Shown here one piece after another: positions 36,713 to 48,198 of a stretch of DNA of 64,000 nucleotides. The notes under the pieces were generated by a model that saw only the letters and a program-made list of their open reading frames with translations, was not told where the DNA came from and searched no databases. This DNA is from CAVWCW01 sp963753615 (lineage in GTDB: Bacteria; Pseudomonadota; Gammaproteobacteria; Chromatiales; Chromatiaceae), in NCBI GenBank assembly GCA_963753615.1, contig CAVWCW010000029.1, forward strand, positions 1 to 64,000, read 5' to 3'. How positions within the stretch are numbered: position 1 is the first letter of the stretch; each line of letters opens with the position of its first letter. Position numbers and translations under genes: made by a program.

Positions 36713-37012
36713 ATGAGCGAAGAACAACCCAAGGTCCCGATACTCACGGAAGTATTGCCCGAGGCAAGCACACCGCACGCCTTTGCCGGGGCTGCCTTGA
36801 GCCGCTTGAGCGGGGGCGCCGACGATCTACGGCATCTGCTGGCGCCGATGATCGAAGCGGCTGCCGGAGCGGCCACCGAGCGGGCGATGGCGGAGATGAA
36901 GCGGGTGCTGGAAGAGGAACTCGAAGTCGAACTGCAGCGCCGACTGGCGGAGCTGATCCAGCAGTTGGGGCCGGACCAGCCGCCCGACCCCGAGACCGAC
37001 GCCGAGGCCTGA
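36713..37012 (+). CDS. Small acidic helical protein (DUF2486-like position)
   Basis: A 99-residue, acidic, soluble protein with an amphipathic helix of alternating Glu/Arg/Leu (RVLEEELEVELQRRLAELI), probably a coiled coil, and a Pro/Asp-rich tail. No catalytic motif is visible. It sits between holC and a glycosyltransferase, where related genomes often have a small protein of the same type before valS, so a replication-linked role is possible but unproven. Confidence 0.6.
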   Translation: MSEEQPKVPILTEVLPEASTPHAFAGAALSRLSGGADDLRHLLAPMIEAAAGAATERAMAEMKRVLEEELEVELQRRLAELIQQLGPDQPPDPETDAEA

Positions 37013-37031
37013 GCCCCGCGTACGGCACCCG

Positions 37032-38555
37032 GTGGAACGCCTGCTGCGCAGCCCGCGAACCCTGCTCGCCCTGATCGGCGGCTACCTGCTTTGGCAAGTG
37101 ATCCTGCGTCTGCTGATCGGCGGCGGCCTGGGACTCGACGAGGGTGAGCAGCTGATTCTCAGCCAGCGCCTGCAGCCCGGCTATGGCCCGCAGCCGCCGC
37201 TGTACACCTGGCTGCAGATGGGCCTGTTGCGGCTCGGCGACAACCCCTTGCTGTCGCTCAGCCTGCTGAAAAACGGCCTGTTGTTCGTCACCTACGCCGC
37301 GGTCTATCTGGCCGCGCGCCGCCTTTGCCCCAATCCGGAGAGCGCAGCCCTGGCGGCCCTGTCCCTGCTGCTGCTGCCGCAGATCGGTTGGGAGTCTCAG
37401 CGCGACCTCACCCACTCGGTGCTGGTCACCACACTCAGCGCCCTGACCCTGTGGCTGGTGCTCGGCATGACGGCGCGCCCGGCGCAATGGGGGGACTACG
37501 TCTGGCTCGGAATCCTGCTTGGCCTCGGGGTGCTGTCCAAGCTCAACTACCTGCTGTTTTTCGGCTCCCTGCTGCTGGCCCTGGCCAGCCTGGACCGCTG
37601 CAAGCTGCTGCGCCCAGGCCTGCTGTTGAGCCTGTTTATCGGCGTGCTGATCGCCAGCCCCTACCTGCTGTGGGTGGTCGACAGCCTGGACGCCGCCGGC
37701 GCCAGCCTGGGCAAGTTCGAGACCGACACCGGCGGCCTGGCCGCCCGCGCAGTCGGAATCTGGGCCCTGGCCCGGGCTTTGGTCTCTTTCGCCGCCCTGC
37801 CGCTGCTGGTCTACTGGCTGGTGTTTCGGACCTGGCCGGACTGGCCTCGGATCGCCCAGGACCCCGCGCGCCGGAACATGTGGCTGCTGTTGGTGCGCAC
37901 CCTCTGGATCGGCCTCGGGTTGCTGCTGTTGTTCGTGCTGTTCAGCGGCGCCGAACGCCTCAAGGACCGTTGGCTGCTGCCCCTGCTGTTCTACCTGCCG
38001 CTGCTGTTGTTCGCCCCCGGGCTGCCGCCGGCGTCGGCCGGGCGCTCGCGCCGCTATCTGGCGGTACTGCTGAGCGCCATGTTACTGATCCCGGCCGGGC
38101 TGGCGGCGCGGGTATGGGTCGGCCCGCTGTTGGACAAGTACGGCAAACCTCACTTCCCCGCCGAACTGCTGGCCCGGGGGGTGCGCCAGGCGTTCCCGGC
38201 CCCGGCCCTGGTGCTGGCCGAAGACAGCCTGATCGCCGGCAATCTGAAATTCTACCTGGACCAGGCGTTCGTCAGCTTCCCGCCCCAGGAATTCCCGCTG
38301 GCGGCGATCGCCGGCCGCCGCGAACTGCTGCTGGCCTGGGACGCGGGGAAGCGCCCGGCCCCGCCGCCCGAATTGCTCGCCTACCTGGAACGGCACTTCC
38401 CCGGACGCACGCCCGACGCCGAGCCGATCCTGTTGCGTGCACCCCTGCTGCATTCCGAAGACCGCAGCTTCCGCCTCGGCCTGCTGCGGGTGCCGGCGCC
38501 ACCCTGGGACGCGGGGGCCGCGGCGGTGCCGATACCGGCGCCGGGCGACCACTGA
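37032..38555 (+). CDS. GT39-like (ArnT/PMT-type) integral-membrane glycosyltransferase
   Basis: A 507-residue protein from GTG 37032 with about 11-12 membrane segments and a periplasmic C-terminal domain of about 150 residues. The first loop holds DEGEQLILSQRLQPGYGPQPPLYTWLQ, where the acidic residues match the catalytic/metal site of GT-C fold, polyprenol-phosphate-sugar-using transferases such as ArnT. The acceptor (lipid A, teichoic-like polymer or protein) cannot be deduced. It lies downstream of holC and converges on parC. Confidence 0.8.
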   Translation: MERLLRSPRTLLALIGGYLLWQVILRLLIGGGLGLDEGEQLILSQRLQPGYGPQPPLYTWLQMGLLRLGDNPLLSLSLLKNGLLFVTYAAVYLAARRLCPNPESAALAALSLLLLPQIGWESQRDLTHSVLVTTLSALTLWLVLGMTARPAQWGDYVWLGILLGLGVLSKLNYLLFFGSLLLALASLDRCKLLRPGLLLSLFIGVLIASPYLLWVVDSLDAAGASLGKFETDTGGLAARAVGIWALARALVSFAALPLLVYWLVFRTWPDWPRIAQDPARRNMWLLLVRTLWIGLGLLLLFVLFSGAERLKDRWLLPLLFYLPLLLFAPGLPPASAGRSRRYLAVLLSAMLLIPAGLAARVWVGPLLDKYGKPHFPAELLARGVRQAFPAPALVLAEDSLIAGNLKFYLDQAFVSFPPQEFPLAAIAGRRELLLAWDAGKRPAPPPELLAYLERHFPGRTPDAEPILLRAPLLHSEDRSFRLGLLRVPAPPWDAGAAAVPIPAPGDH

Positions 38556-38571
38556 TCGGGACGATGCGGCC

Positions 38572-40839
<2,268 letters not shown>

Positions 40840-41117
40840 ACGCGTTGGACCTGCTGCAACGGATTCTGCCGGCCGGGATTTGGCGCTGGGCGATTGTAGG
40901 CGCTAGGCCGGGGTAAGGCCAAGGGGAGCGGCCAGCCTTGGGCGGGCAAACCGGGGAATATCGCTGGGGGAAATGCCGAAAGACCACGCCCCCGGGCCGG
41001 AAATGTTATAGAACAGCGATTGCCTTGGGGAAAATCCGGGCTAGTCGGTCTGCTGGAAATACGCCGCTTCGGCGCCTCGCCGTGGAGTCGGATCGAATCC
41101 GGCGCCCGCGGCTCTAT
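40840..41117. other. Gap between parC and the signalling cluster
   Basis: About 280 bp holding the parC promoter side (minus strand) and the 3' end of the kinase gene. No gene, terminator or repeat is clear. Confidence 0.35.
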
Positions 41118-42647
41118 TCAGGCGATCGGTTCTCCCGCGATTTCTTCGCCGTCTTTGAGGCGCGATGAGGAAGGACTGTCGGGTTCCTGTTTGGTCGGCG
41201 GATCCTGGGCGAAGCGTCGGGAGGAACCGTCGGACATTGGGGGCATCGGGGCACCATTGCCGCGAGACGCGTCGTCGGTGCTCCACACCGCTTCGTACAG
41301 GGTGCCTCCCCGGCTGTTGCCGCTGATTGCGAAGGAGCCACCCGACAGTACCGCCCGCTCCCGCGTCGAGGCCATCCCTGCCGCGGAATCTGCGTCCGCG
41401 GAGGGTGAATAGAAGGCAAAACCGTTGTCCTCGACGCTCAATCGGATAGCCCCGTCGGATCCCCGCAGCCGGATGTGCACCTCATCCGAGTTCGCTTTAA
41501 TGCCGATATAGCTGAGTATCTCCTGGAGAATCCGGAAAATGATGTTCTTGAGTTCCGGCGGGATCTGTTGTTCGGCGATCTCAAAGGCAGTATCGATGGA
41601 GACGTTCGGATAAATCGATCCGAATTCCCGGCAGGCCCAATCGATTGTACTCAGCAGGCCGATTTCATGCAGGCTTGGCGGGTGCATTTCCATCGCCAGC
41701 GTCCTCACCTCCTGCATCGCCTGCTGGATCGCCTTGACGATGGATCCGAGCGGCGCACGCCGCCGTTCCGACGGCGAAGCACCGGTAGTCGTGCAGGCCG
41801 CTTCCACCTGCAACTTGACCGCGGCCAGGGTCTGCGCCACCCCTTCGTGCAGCTTGTTCGCGACCCGCCTCCGTTCATTCTCCTCGGCGCTCAGCATGCG
41901 CGCCGACAGCAGCTCGAGTGTCTTGGTCCTGGCCAGGATCGTCTCCTGCTGGGACCTGATCACCCGGTGGCCCCGCGCTACCACGTACATCAAAAACGCG
42001 TACACCAGGGTCAAGGAAAGGATGATCCCGCCGACGAGCATCAGCTCCAGGCGTTCTGCTTTTGCTACCAATCCGCTGACGTCTGTGTAGATCTCGAATA
42101 CCCCAAGCACCGGGGTCCATGGATCCACGCGCACCGGCAGGTAGGTCTGGATCAGATTATCGTCGTCGCTCTCTTCGTCCCAAACAAGAAAGGACGAACC
42201 ATAAACGAGCCGGCTTCTCGGCCGCCCGCGCATCGCCGCGGCGAAACCAGGGTTGTCTCCCGAGGTGCTGCCGATCTGGGATCTCCTGGTGGAAAAAACC
42301 ACGACACCCTGCTGGTTGTAGATCTTTATCCGGACCACGGCAGTATCCCGCATGGTCTTGCGGATCGCAGTCTGCAGTTCCACCGGTATCGTCGGGTCAA
42401 ACACCTCATCGGCGCGAACGCTCAAACGCTGCTCAAGAAAACCCGTAAGCTGGGGCTTTACCGAGTTGAGCGCAGTCTGGGCGACTACGGCGTTGCTTTG
42501 CTCCCCGAGTTCAACGATGGCGGTGATCGCCAGTTCACGGATCAGCAGGCTGAGAAAGACCGCAGCGACGACGAGACTTAATAGACCGGCGAGCGAAAAG
42601 ATTCTGGATTGAGCGAACGGGATGTCTTTTCCAGTGGAGTTGTTCAT
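41118..42647 (-). CDS. NarX-type sensor histidine kinase with degenerate ATPase domain
   Basis: A 509-residue inner-membrane protein: TM1 at about 16-36, a periplasmic sensor domain (37-195), TM2 at about 202-224, and HisKA_3 with His267 in VANKLHEGVAQTLA. The ATP-binding domain departs from the family: the N-box reads QEILSYIGIKA (no N-x-x-K-H), the G1 box is EDNGFAF instead of DDGxGF, and the last Gly-rich box is weak (AAGMAS). A Ser/Pro-rich tail of about 60 residues follows. Kinase activity may be lost or much reduced. It is downstream of the receiver-only gene on the same strand. Confidence 0.8.
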   Translation of the reverse strand: MNNSTGKDIPFAQSRIFSLAGLLSLVVAAVFLSLLIRELAITAIVELGEQSNAVVAQTALNSVKPQLTGFLEQRLSVRADEVFDPTIPVELQTAIRKTMRDTAVVRIKIYNQQGVVVFSTRRSQIGSTSGDNPGFAAAMRGRPRSRLVYGSSFLVWDEESDDDNLIQTYLPVRVDPWTPVLGVFEIYTDVSGLVAKAERLELMLVGGIILSLTLVYAFLMYVVARGHRVIRSQQETILARTKTLELLSARMLSAEENERRRVANKLHEGVAQTLAAVKLQVEAACTTTGASPSERRRAPLGSIVKAIQQAMQEVRTLAMEMHPPSLHEIGLLSTIDWACREFGSIYPNVSIDTAFEIAEQQIPPELKNIIFRILQEILSYIGIKANSDEVHIRLRGSDGAIRLSVEDNGFAFYSPSADADSAAGMASTRERAVLSGGSFAISGNSRGGTLYEAVWSTDDASRGNGAPMPPMSDGSSRRFAQDPPTKQEPDSPSSSRLKDGEEIAGEPIA

Positions 42648-43002
42648 TGTTGTTTACAGCGCTATCGATCCGGCCCCAGAGTTCTACCGAGGACCACGAA
42701 ATTCTAGCTTACCGGGCGCGGGTCGGGGTACCCGATCATGCCGAAAAGGTGCAGGCAAGCGCCGTCCAGCATAGTGCCGCCGGAAACGAGCGCAAACAAT
42801 CTGGCGGGTCCCCAGCGGGGATTGTGACGGTTTTCACAGAGGATGCCCCCGCTGGACAACGAGCGATATTCCGAGAATTCCCTCGACGCCGGGCCTAGAT
42901 TCGGCTGCGACCGCTCCCTGGCGGCGTCCAGAGCCCTTCCGGTTTCCGGTACCGGCTTCACCCTGCTCTGCCCGTCGTCCGCAGAGGCGCGGCGAAACCT
43001 GC
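42648..43002. other. Gap between receiver gene and degenerate kinase gene
   Basis: 355 bp without a convincing gene. Contains a small hairpin TCCCC-AGC-GGGGA around 42809-42821. It could carry a promoter for the kinase gene on the minus strand, but none is clear. Confidence 0.35.
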
Positions 43003-43392
43003 TCATTGCAAAGAGAGCTCTTTCGCAAACAGCGCCCCATTCACCCGGGCCAGGATGTCCTCCATGCAGGTCGGGGAATCTTTTGAAATGAAACAATCCG
43101 CCCCCGCGCGAAAGGCGGCCTGCCGGTATTCGGGGAGGTCGTAACTGCTGAGGATGACGACGACGACACCAGCGTGTCCCAGCTTGATATCTTTCGTCAA
43201 ACCCACGCCATTGACATCCGGTAGCTTGATGTCCATAAAAACCAGATCGGGTTCCAGAAAACCAAGCTTTTGCAATGCCTGGCCCCCACTTTCAGCTTCC
43301 TCGATGCCCATTGACGGGAAGTTGCTCTGCAGCATTTCCCGGGTTGCCGAGCGAAAGCTTCGAGAGTCTTCAACAAGCAGCGTGCGAAACAT
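43003..43392 (-). CDS. Stand-alone receiver (CheY-like) protein
   Basis: 129 residues containing only a receiver domain. LLVEDSRS gives the acidic pocket, VFMDIKLPDVNG the phospho-Asp, ILSSYD the switch Ser and ISKDS the Lys. The start at 43392 is supported by GGAG seven bases upstream. No DNA-binding or enzyme domain is attached, so it probably relays phosphate or acts by protein contact, perhaps with the degenerate kinase downstream or the full NarL-type pair next to it. Confidence 0.88.
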   Translation of the reverse strand: MFRTLLVEDSRSFRSATREMLQSNFPSMGIEEAESGGQALQKLGFLEPDLVFMDIKLPDVNGVGLTKDIKLGHAGVVVVILSSYDLPEYRQAAFRAGADCFISKDSPTCMEDILARVNGALFAKELSLQ

Positions 43393-44521
43393 AACGACTC
43401 CAATGATCCCTAAGAGAACGCCAAGGTATAGCGTTTCTCGTGCCGGGCCGGATTCCGCTGGCATTCTTAATCGCCGCATCCGATTGCAAAATGAGGCTCG
43501 CGGAAACCCCGTCTTCAAAAGGCGGACGGTAAAGAGCCAGGGATGACATGCTCAAACGCCCCGACAGCGAACTCGGCTGTGTCCATACGGTGCCTGCGCG
43601 TGGCTGGATTCCGGAACGCTTGCCCATGCCAAAAAAGCCAGTCCGCCTAATCCAGTGAGCGAAGACTCGGTTTTCGCCGGTCGGCGTTCGGTACGGATTC
43701 GGAGCGCCCTCTCCTCCGAGCCTTGTTAAGTTTTCGTGAAATCACTGGCTCTGACTGTTAGGTCAAGTCTGGAAATTAACGCGGGCAACACTGTAGATGC
43801 TTAGTACAAACCCTATCAACCTAAAGACTGACGTATGGCATCACCCACGCCGATCAGGATTACACGTTCCACTCAACCCGCTGAAACAAATGAAAATACT
43901 GGGTTTCCGACAGCACCCACGCCGAGACCCGTGCAATGAATCGCCAAACGCGGCCCTCGACAGCGTTTACCCGGTAACGGGTGTGCAACCGGTGCATGAC
44001 AGGCTAGCCCGGATATTTCACCGGGTATCGCGTCCCTGGCGAAGGGCCTGTGCGGCTGGGCGCCGCTCTGGAGCGAAATCGATAGCCGTAGCTACCGATT
44101 GAGTGAAGAGCAAGCCCAGCCGCGCAGGAACCAGCCAGGGGTGCGATAGCCAGGCGGCGTTATACAGGGTGTCTCACTGCAGACGCCTCCCGAGTTCTAT
44201 TCATGGTCTCGAATTTCCATTAGCTTCCGCGCAGCCGCCTGGCGGCCTGGTGAAATATCCGGGCTCTAGCTCTCTGCCGGTGATTGTTCGTCGCGGTTGC
44301 AGGAACCCTGGCACTGGGCCGGGAAAAGCTGGCGGGACGGGACTCGCCGAAGAGCCCTGTTACCCGGTAAATTGGATCGGCCCGATGCAATCTGCATCGG
44401 CTATGTGCTTACCTGGCTGTTTTTGATCTATACTCCGACGGAGTTGGTTCGGCGCACGCAAAAATCATCATTTAGATCTGCAAGGTTATTATTTGCCGTT
44501 TTTGGCATGAGGCGGGGTTCG
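43393..44521. other. 1.1-kb intergenic region containing a mobile-element relic
   Basis: No open frame here looks coding. The middle (44005-44265) is an element with inverted ends, described separately. The part 43393-44004 upstream of the receiver gene should hold its promoter; 44266-44521 should hold the promoter of the NarL-type regulator. Nothing else is supportable. Confidence 0.45.
44005..44265. mobile_element. Small element with terminal inverted repeats (IS-deletion derivative or MITE)
   Basis: TAGCCCGGATATTTCACC at 44005-44022 is matched in inverted orientation by GGTGAAATATCCGGGCT at 44249-44265, so about 260 bp are enclosed by 17-bp inverted ends. The right 90 bp are nearly identical (in reverse) to the repeat at 26560-26650. 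No transposase is inside. It may be an insertion sequence with its gene deleted or a MITE mobilised by a transposase elsewhere. Confidence 0.7.
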
Positions 44522-45172
44522 ATGGGAAAACTGAGCATATTGCTCGCGGAGGATCACTCGATACTCCGGGAAGGTTTGAAGTCACTGTTGTCGGCTCAAC
44601 CGGATATCGAAATCGCGGGCGAAGCGGAAGATGGCCAGAAGGCCATCCAGCAAGCCAACGCTTTACAGCCGAATCTGGTTTTGATCGATTTGACGATGCC
44701 CCGGATGAATGGGACCGACGCCATCCGGGCAATCAAGCGGCGCAACCCGGAGATGTGCATCATCGTGCTGACCGTACATAAGGCCGCAGAGTACGTGCGA
44801 GCCTCGCTCGAGGCCGGCGCAAGCGGTTACGTACTGAAGGACGACACCCACCAGGAACTGCTCACTGCGATACGCACCGTCGTCGCTGGTCGAACCTACT
44901 TAAGCCCGGGCATATGCGATCAGGTCGTAAGCGGCTTCCTGGGCCGGGCTACCGTTTCCGAAACGGAAGTCCCCTGGGACACCCTGACGGATCGGGAGAA
45001 ATCGGTTATCAAGTTGGTTGCCGAGGGCTACAAGAACCGAGAGATCGCAGAATTCCTTTCTGTCAGTATCAAGACGGTTGAAAAACACCGATCCAACCTG
45101 ATGAAAAAGCTCGATCTTCACAATGCCTCGGCCCTGACGGCCTACGCGATACAAAACGGTTTAGTCGGGTAA
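44522..45172 (+). CDS. NarL/LuxR-type response regulator
   Basis: About 216 residues from ATG 44522 (GAGGCGGGG upstream). The receiver has ILLAEDH, phospho-Asp in VLIDLTMPRMNG, Thr in LTVHK and Lys in VLKDD; the LuxR helix-turn-helix has LTDREKSVIKLVAEG followed by NREIAEFLSVSIKTVEKHRSNLMKKL. It is divergent from the receiver-only gene and convergent with the PAS kinase at 45402-47558. Because that kinase has a NarX-type H-box, it is the likely partner despite the opposite strand. Confidence 0.92.
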   Translation: MGKLSILLAEDHSILREGLKSLLSAQPDIEIAGEAEDGQKAIQQANALQPNLVLIDLTMPRMNGTDAIRAIKRRNPEMCIIVLTVHKAAEYVRASLEAGASGYVLKDDTHQELLTAIRTVVAGRTYLSPGICDQVVSGFLGRATVSETEVPWDTLTDREKSVIKLVAEGYKNREIAEFLSVSIKTVEKHRSNLMKKLDLHNASALTAYAIQNGLVG

Positions 45173-45401
45173 TTATCCGAATATGCTGACGAAATGCGGG
45201 ACCTTGTCGTATCCGGTCATTTTTCGCGCAGTTCTTGGATAAAGGGTAACCGCCTAGCGTATCGGGCCGAGAGCGGAAACTTGCGTCGACAGGGTGCCTT
45301 GCCAGCATGTAGTCGAACGCGGCTGGTGGGGTCGTCAGCCTGGCGCCTTACGCTGTTCCAGCCGCTTTTTGTTCCCTGCCCCAAATCCAACCAAAGTCGA
45401 A

Positions 45402-47558
45402 CTAGTCGAGCCCCGAGTCTTCCGGGGCATCTCGGAGCGGCCAATCCGCCCGGATGATCGTCCCCCTCCCGGGACGGCTTTTCACCGACAGTCCGCCGCC
45501 GGTCAGTTGCGCCCTCTGTTTCATGCTGCGCAGTCCGAATCCCGGCTCCGAAGCGCTTCTACGATGCGTAACGAACCCTGCCCCGTCGTCCTTTATCGTC
45601 AACTTGATCGAGCCTTTACCCCGCCTCAGCGCCAGGTCTATCCGTTGCGCCCGGGCGTGTTTGCCGATGTTGTTGAACGCCTCCTGCAGGATGCGGAAGG
45701 CCGCAATTTTCTGTTCCGCGTTCAACTCCTGTTCTTCAAACTTGACCCGTTTCGTGATCTCGATCTCCGGCAATACTTTCCGATATTCCCGGCAAAACCA
45801 ATCGATCGTTGAAACCAGCCCGAGATCCTCGAGCATGGCCGGGTGCAGATCCATGGAGATCCGCCTGACCTCCTCGGTCGCATGGCGGGTCATGGAGATC
45901 AGACTCTTGAAATTCTGCTGCTGGCGCTCGACCAACTCGCCATCCAAGCCCTTGACCACGTTCTCTATACCCAGTTTGATCACGCTGAGGATCTGCCCAA
46001 TGCCGTCGTGTAGCTCACTGGCGATGCGCAGCCGCTCCGCTTCCTGGGCAGAAACCAGTTCGGCGGAGAGCCTCTGCTGCTCCCGCTCCGATTCCCGGAG
46101 GTCCAAATCACCCTCGACCTGGGCGGTGATGTCCATGAGATTGCCGAGAATCATGTTTTCTTCTTGCCACCGAATCGGCGCATTGCTCATTTGCAGCCAG
46201 ACCTGGCTACCGTCTTTGCACCGCCCTCGCACCACCTGCTCGTGGAAAACTATGCTCGCGGCGGAATCACCGGCGCCAGACAGTTCGGGAGCCTCCGGAA
46301 ACCCCCCAAACGACAGCAGCGACCGAATGTCCCGATCTTCTAGCTCCGGGCTGGAATATCCGAACATCTCGGCGAAGCGCCGATTGGCGAACCGGATCCG
46401 ATCGTCGTGCACCAGGTAGATGCCGATCAAGGTGCTTTCGACCAGACAGGCATACTTCTCTTGCGCCGCCCGCAGCAACGACTTGTCGCGCAGGTGCTCC
46501 TCTAATTGCTCCCCGAGTCGGCGATTGACGCTTGAAAGCGTCTCTGTCTTCTCGTCAACCTGACGCTTGAGTTCTTGGTTGAAAAACTGGAGCGTACGCT
46601 CTGCCTGCCGCCGCTCCGAAACATCGTCGACCACGACAAAGGCGTGCCCCCTGGCTGCCGCTGCGGGGCCTTGCGATCGGTTGCGGGTCAGCGAAAATTC
46701 GAGTTCGGCTCCGGTGAGGGGGTCGCGAATCTCCATCATGGCGAAACCGTCGGTATTCATCCGCGCCCACAACTGCTTCCACTGCGCCGCCACCACGCAT
46801 TCCGCCGACCGGCACTCCGGGTGCAGCAGATCATGCAGGCACAGCCCAGTGGACGTTCGCACCGACCCGAGAGACCATTTCTCCACCGCTCGATTTATGC
46901 GGGAAATCCTGCCGGATTGGTCGAGCACCGCGGTCAGCTGCGGCAGGGCATCGACCGTAGACTCCCAATGCTTCTTGGCCTCCAACACCTGCCGCTGGAC
47001 GGCTGCCTTTTCCGCTTCGGAACGGATTCTATCCAGTGCGGCGACCAGGATTCCGGCCAAGGCCCGAAAGATCTGAATTGACTCGGGCTCAAGATTCTGC
47101 GGGGACTCTGACCCAAGCAGGATTCGCAGATACCCGCCACCTCCACAGGTGAGCGTTAGCAACGCCGCGTCCATGCCATACACCTCGAGCGATGGCGACA
47201 ACAGTCTGATTTCCTTCGGTTCCAGAGTTGCCTCTTCTGCCCCGCCCGTTTCCGCACTGGTGAACCGACGATCCCATAACCAGGCTTCGGTTCGCCTAAC
47301 CGCCTGCTCGGGTGTGATTCGGGTCCAGCCAGGACCCGTAGCCGAATACTCCGATTTCAGATCGGAGTCGGTGAACCACACCAAGATGCATTCGGCTGCA
47401 TCATTCTCGCTCAGCAACTCGGAAAGCGCGGCAAAAAACTCTTCGACATTAGCGCCACGCGCCGCCAGGCCAGCCACATCGGCCAACAGCGAAAGCTGGG
47501 GGGAGCCGAACTCGACGTTATCGGCACTCATTCGGACATTTGTTGTCGCAAGCCTCAT
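45402..47558 (-). CDS. Soluble GAF/PAS NarX-type histidine kinase
   Basis: A 718-residue kinase with no membrane segment. The N-terminal 180 residues look like a GAF domain, followed by PAS (about 195-315), a coiled linker, PAS (about 365-490) and HisKA_3 with His517 in IASELHDGIGQILSVIK. HATPase_c is intact: N-box FRILQEAFNNIGKHA, G1 IKDDGAGF, and GFGLRSMKQRA. PAS1 contains a Cys-rich loop (LHPECRSAEC) worth noting as a possible metal or redox site. The start is the first ATG (47558); Met10 is an alternative. Likely partner: the LuxR-type regulator ending 230 bp away. Confidence 0.88.
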   Translation of the reverse strand: MRLATTNVRMSADNVEFGSPQLSLLADVAGLAARGANVEEFFAALSELLSENDAAECILVWFTDSDLKSEYSATGPGWTRITPEQAVRRTEAWLWDRRFTSAETGGAEEATLEPKEIRLLSPSLEVYGMDAALLTLTCGGGGYLRILLGSESPQNLEPESIQIFRALAGILVAALDRIRSEAEKAAVQRQVLEAKKHWESTVDALPQLTAVLDQSGRISRINRAVEKWSLGSVRTSTGLCLHDLLHPECRSAECVVAAQWKQLWARMNTDGFAMMEIRDPLTGAELEFSLTRNRSQGPAAAARGHAFVVVDDVSERRQAERTLQFFNQELKRQVDEKTETLSSVNRRLGEQLEEHLRDKSLLRAAQEKYACLVESTLIGIYLVHDDRIRFANRRFAEMFGYSSPELEDRDIRSLLSFGGFPEAPELSGAGDSAASIVFHEQVVRGRCKDGSQVWLQMSNAPIRWQEENMILGNLMDITAQVEGDLDLRESEREQQRLSAELVSAQEAERLRIASELHDGIGQILSVIKLGIENVVKGLDGELVERQQQNFKSLISMTRHATEEVRRISMDLHPAMLEDLGLVSTIDWFCREYRKVLPEIEITKRVKFEEQELNAEQKIAAFRILQEAFNNIGKHARAQRIDLALRRGKGSIKLTIKDDGAGFVTHRRSASEPGFGLRSMKQRAQLTGGGLSVKSRPGRGTIIRADWPLRDAPEDSGLD

Positions 47559-48198
47559 TTTCCGACCACCTAGTGTACGAACTTGTGTGCGGTGCAGCCA
47601 GACCCGAAGGTGAGCCGTCCGCCACCCACCCCGCCGGAAGAGGCAGCATGGCCAGATTGTCTGGGCGCGGAACCCCCGTTGGCAACCGCGATTGGATCAG
47701 CTGGGAAACTCCATTTTTAGATCCAATACTATTGTTGCCCGTCGCGCCTTAGTCAAGCGCCCCCGGCTTTCGCGCCCCCGCCTTACCAGCGACCAGCGCA
47801 GGAAAAAACAGTTTGAACCAGCTCTGTCATAAGACCGGGAAGACAACTTCCAGTTCGCAGCAGCGACTTAGAATTGCGTTTGGAGGCCGACCACCAGAAA
47901 CACAGCGGATTCCATGAAGCTCACCACGCTGCCATGAAAAACAATGCGTTAACAATCTCTACCGGACTTCGTTCAGCATCGGAAGCGGATGCTGAAACGT
48001 ATCAGTTAGCTGTATCTTCGTTAGTTTCTCGCCAACATTAACGACTGGCGACGAACCCTTTTTCCGCACCAAACTCGCAGGGAGACGGTGCTTCTTCACT
48101 GCATGTTAACTTTCGTAAATGCCCGCAACCACCAACCCGGACCCTGCCGAAGCCCCACTCAGCGAGTCTCCGGCCGACCAGCCCGCCGCCGGTCCACC
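47559..48198. other. Intergenic region, 640 bp, with one hairpin
   Basis: No credible gene. It contains a perfect hairpin at 47972-47996 (listed separately) and a short AT-richer segment around 47930-48060. It is flanked by the 5' end of the kinase gene and the 3' end of the Memo-AMMECR1 gene, both on the minus strand, so it should include the kinase promoter and the terminator of the AmmeMemoRadiSam operon is expected here. Confidence 0.4.
47972..47996. other. Perfect 9-bp hairpin
   Basis: TTCAGCATC (47972-47980), loop GGAAGCG, GATGCTGAA (47988-47996). No T-tract follows on either strand, so a Rho-independent terminator is not supported; it could be an operator or an mRNA structure. Confidence 0.5.

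Noticed and set aside
34474..36876. Minus-strand open frame of 800 codons across pepA and holC
   Set aside because: Antisense to pepA/holC; composition is a GC shadow and the frame ignores known gene boundaries.
43797..44426. Two small plus-strand frames in the intergenic region
   Set aside because: They span the inverted-repeat element, have no ribosome-binding sites and no protein-like composition.
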